Assembly (NCBI GenBank): GCA_965224225.1
Contig: CBDCZF010000035.1
Span: 682,001 to 746,000, forward strand
DNA: 64,000 bases
Direction of reading: 5' to 3'
Origin: CAJQQK01 sp965224225
GTDB taxonomy: Bacteria; Pseudomonadota; Alphaproteobacteria; Rhizobiales; Hyphomicrobiaceae
The position numbers and the translations under genes were made by a program. Shown one piece after another: positions 63,072 through 64,000 of the stretch. Numbering within the stretch: position 1 is the stretch's first letter; the number at the start of each line of letters is the position of its first letter. Below the pieces are notes generated by a model, which had not been told where the DNA came from, ran no database searches, and saw nothing but the letters and a program-made list of their open reading frames with translations.

Positions 63072-63123
63072 CCCCTGACCGCGTTAAGCGGTGCTGGATG
63101 AGGCAGACGTAGAGGAAGGCCCA

Positions 63124-63507
63124 ATGGCGGGTAAGTTTAAATTCGAACTGGTCAGTCCTGAACGCGTGCTGCTTTCCGAAGAGGTCGAGCATGTCGTCCT
63201 GCCCGGCGCCGAAGGCGACCTTGGCGTTCTGGCAGGGCACGCGCCGGTGGTAGTGACATTGCGGCCGGGCACGATTTCGGTGATCGACGGCGGCACGACG
63301 CGCCGAATCTTCGTCAAGGACGGCTTTGCCGAGTTCACGCCCGATACGCTCAACGTGCTGGCAGAACAGGCGATCGACCTGGACGGTATCGACCGCGAAA
63401 CGATCGATGGCCTGATCAAAACGGCTGAACAGGAACTTGCCGACGCCGGCGACGACGCCAAGCGGTTCATGGCCAATGCCGCGCTCGATTCGCTTCGGGC
63501 GCTGTAG
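63124..63507 (+). CDS. atpC: F1 ATP synthase epsilon subunit
   Basis: This 127-residue protein starts at ATG 63124 (AGGAAGG eight bases upstream). The beta-sandwich domain is KFELVSPERVLLSEEVEHVV, LPGAEGDLGVLAGHAPVVVT and FVKDGFAEFTPDTLNVLAEQ; the C-terminal helical region is short (IDGLIKTAEQELADAGDDAK). It couples the rotor and inhibits ATP hydrolysis. Last gene of the F1 operon. Confidence 0.97.
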   Translation: MAGKFKFELVSPERVLLSEEVEHVVLPGAEGDLGVLAGHAPVVVTLRPGTISVIDGGTTRRIFVKDGFAEFTPDTLNVLAEQAIDLDGIDRETIDGLIKTAEQELADAGDDAKRFMANAALDSLRAL

Positions 63508-63744
63508 CGGACCACCAATCGGTGCTGCGGAATTGCTGTCCGCCTAGTCGATCCCGAAGAATTCCATTCGCAACCGGAAATCGGCTGCCGCCCCGGCAGT
63601 GGCCGCGACCCCGCCTTTGCGCACAGATCTCAGGCGACCAGAGCTTTGAAATGCCCCCATTAGGCGATATGAACCTCGCACAGAACAAGCGGCGGTGCGC
63701 CAGGACGTGCCGCAAACGGGCAGATCGCATCGGGATGGCATATC

Positions 63745-64000
63745 ATGGATAAACAGGAAAAGCGTGAGCGGTTGTTCGCCGTGATCAGGGACCGGTCCTT
63801 CTCGCAAGGCGCGGTCAAGAAGCTGTCGTCCGGCAAGGAGAGCAATTTCTACTTCGACATGAAGATGACCATGCTCCATCCCGATGCCGTAGACCTGCTG
63901 AGCGAACTGATCTGCGACCGCATCGAGGCGATCAAACCAGATTATGTCGGCGGCCTGGAACTGGGTGCGGTGCCGCTGATCGCGCCGGTGATCAGTTCTG
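63745..64000 (+). CDS. pyrE: orotate phosphoribosyltransferase, 3' end outside window
   Basis: From ATG 63745 the first 85 codons read MDKQEKRERLFAVIRDRSFS, KKLSSGKESNFYFDMKMTML and DYVGGLELGAVPLIAPVISS. SGKxSxFYFDMK and GGLELGAVPL are characteristic of PyrE, which joins orotate and PRPP in pyrimidine synthesis. The gene continues past the edge. The 237 bases between atpC and pyrE hold nothing recognisable. Confidence 0.93.
   Translation, partial: MDKQEKRERLFAVIRDRSFSQGAVKKLSSGKESNFYFDMKMTMLHPDAVDLLSELICDRIEAIKPDYVGGLELGAVPLIAPVISS

Overview
The window is GC-rich, densely coded DNA from an alphaproteobacterium, most likely of the order Hyphomicrobiales (Rhizobiales). This rests on the secA / parvulin isomerase / argJ neighbourhood, a compact atpH-A-G-D-C operon followed by pyrE, a DUF992 protein, an alphaproteobacterial-type L32, and TCTAGA-bounded and CCCTCTCCCCG-hairpin intergenic repeats of the kind common in that order. 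All calls come from reading the sequence; no database search was run.

Left accessory part (1-38 kb). It opens with a divergent pair: an alpha/beta-hydrolase-like gene and a hybrid PAS sensor kinase with an OmpR-type regulator, separated by a symmetric array of TGTTTCA boxes. A LysR remnant, a GST and a broken dehydrogenase follow, next to a cleanly inserted IS1595-type element (4854-5898, 8-bp target duplication). The main intact system is an eight-gene run on the minus strand (6022-13119). It holds an EhuB-C-D-A-like polar amino-acid/ectoine ABC importer and EutB, EutC and EutD-like catabolic enzymes, plus a nitrilase-family amidase where other clusters carry EutE/DoeB. It faces a GntR/FCD repressor gene across a region with two TTGTGTACA sites. 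Next come a decayed phage-type DNA methyltransferase, an acetyltransferase, a homocysteine methyltransferase facing a TetR regulator, an IS256 fragment, a Na+/H+ antiporter fused to a cyclic-nucleotide-binding domain, an orphan TAXI receptor, a dicarboxylate/glutamate symporter, a ZntB-like transporter, a Cu/Zn superoxide dismutase and DUF992.

From 26.4 to 38.1 kb the DNA is a patchwork. It contains a liv transporter that has lost its 5' end, an IS1182-type element, a four-gene catabolic operon (TPP enzyme, cupin, FAD oxidoreductase, TIM-barrel isomerase), a GMC oxidoreductase fragment beside a tRNA 3'-end-like scar, and an IS256 fragment joined to a cyclase-type TPR gene. All nine reading-frame breaks I could resolve between 30.1 and 36.9 kb are single-base expansions of short homopolymers. 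Either this segment decayed with an insertion bias, or its consensus sequence is locally wrong and the genes are intact.

Right, mostly core part (38-64 kb). It carries DUF3144, an L,D-transpeptidase lipoprotein, aspartate dehydrogenase, an IS110-family element bracketed by 42-bp perfect inverted repeats, a thioesterase, secA with an extra segment of about 95 residues, a parvulin isomerase, argJ, a TPMT-type methyltransferase and an amidase. Further right are a duplicated small membrane protein, a farnesyl-diphosphate-synthase-type prenyltransferase, mtgA, rpmF, a degenerate-GGDEF/EAL protein, an EamA transporter and a hydrolase-OsmC fusion. The window closes with the F1 ATP synthase operon, which has a small zinc-ribbon gene between atpD and atpC, and the start of pyrE. 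No CRISPR array, complete tRNA, rRNA or replication origin was recognised.
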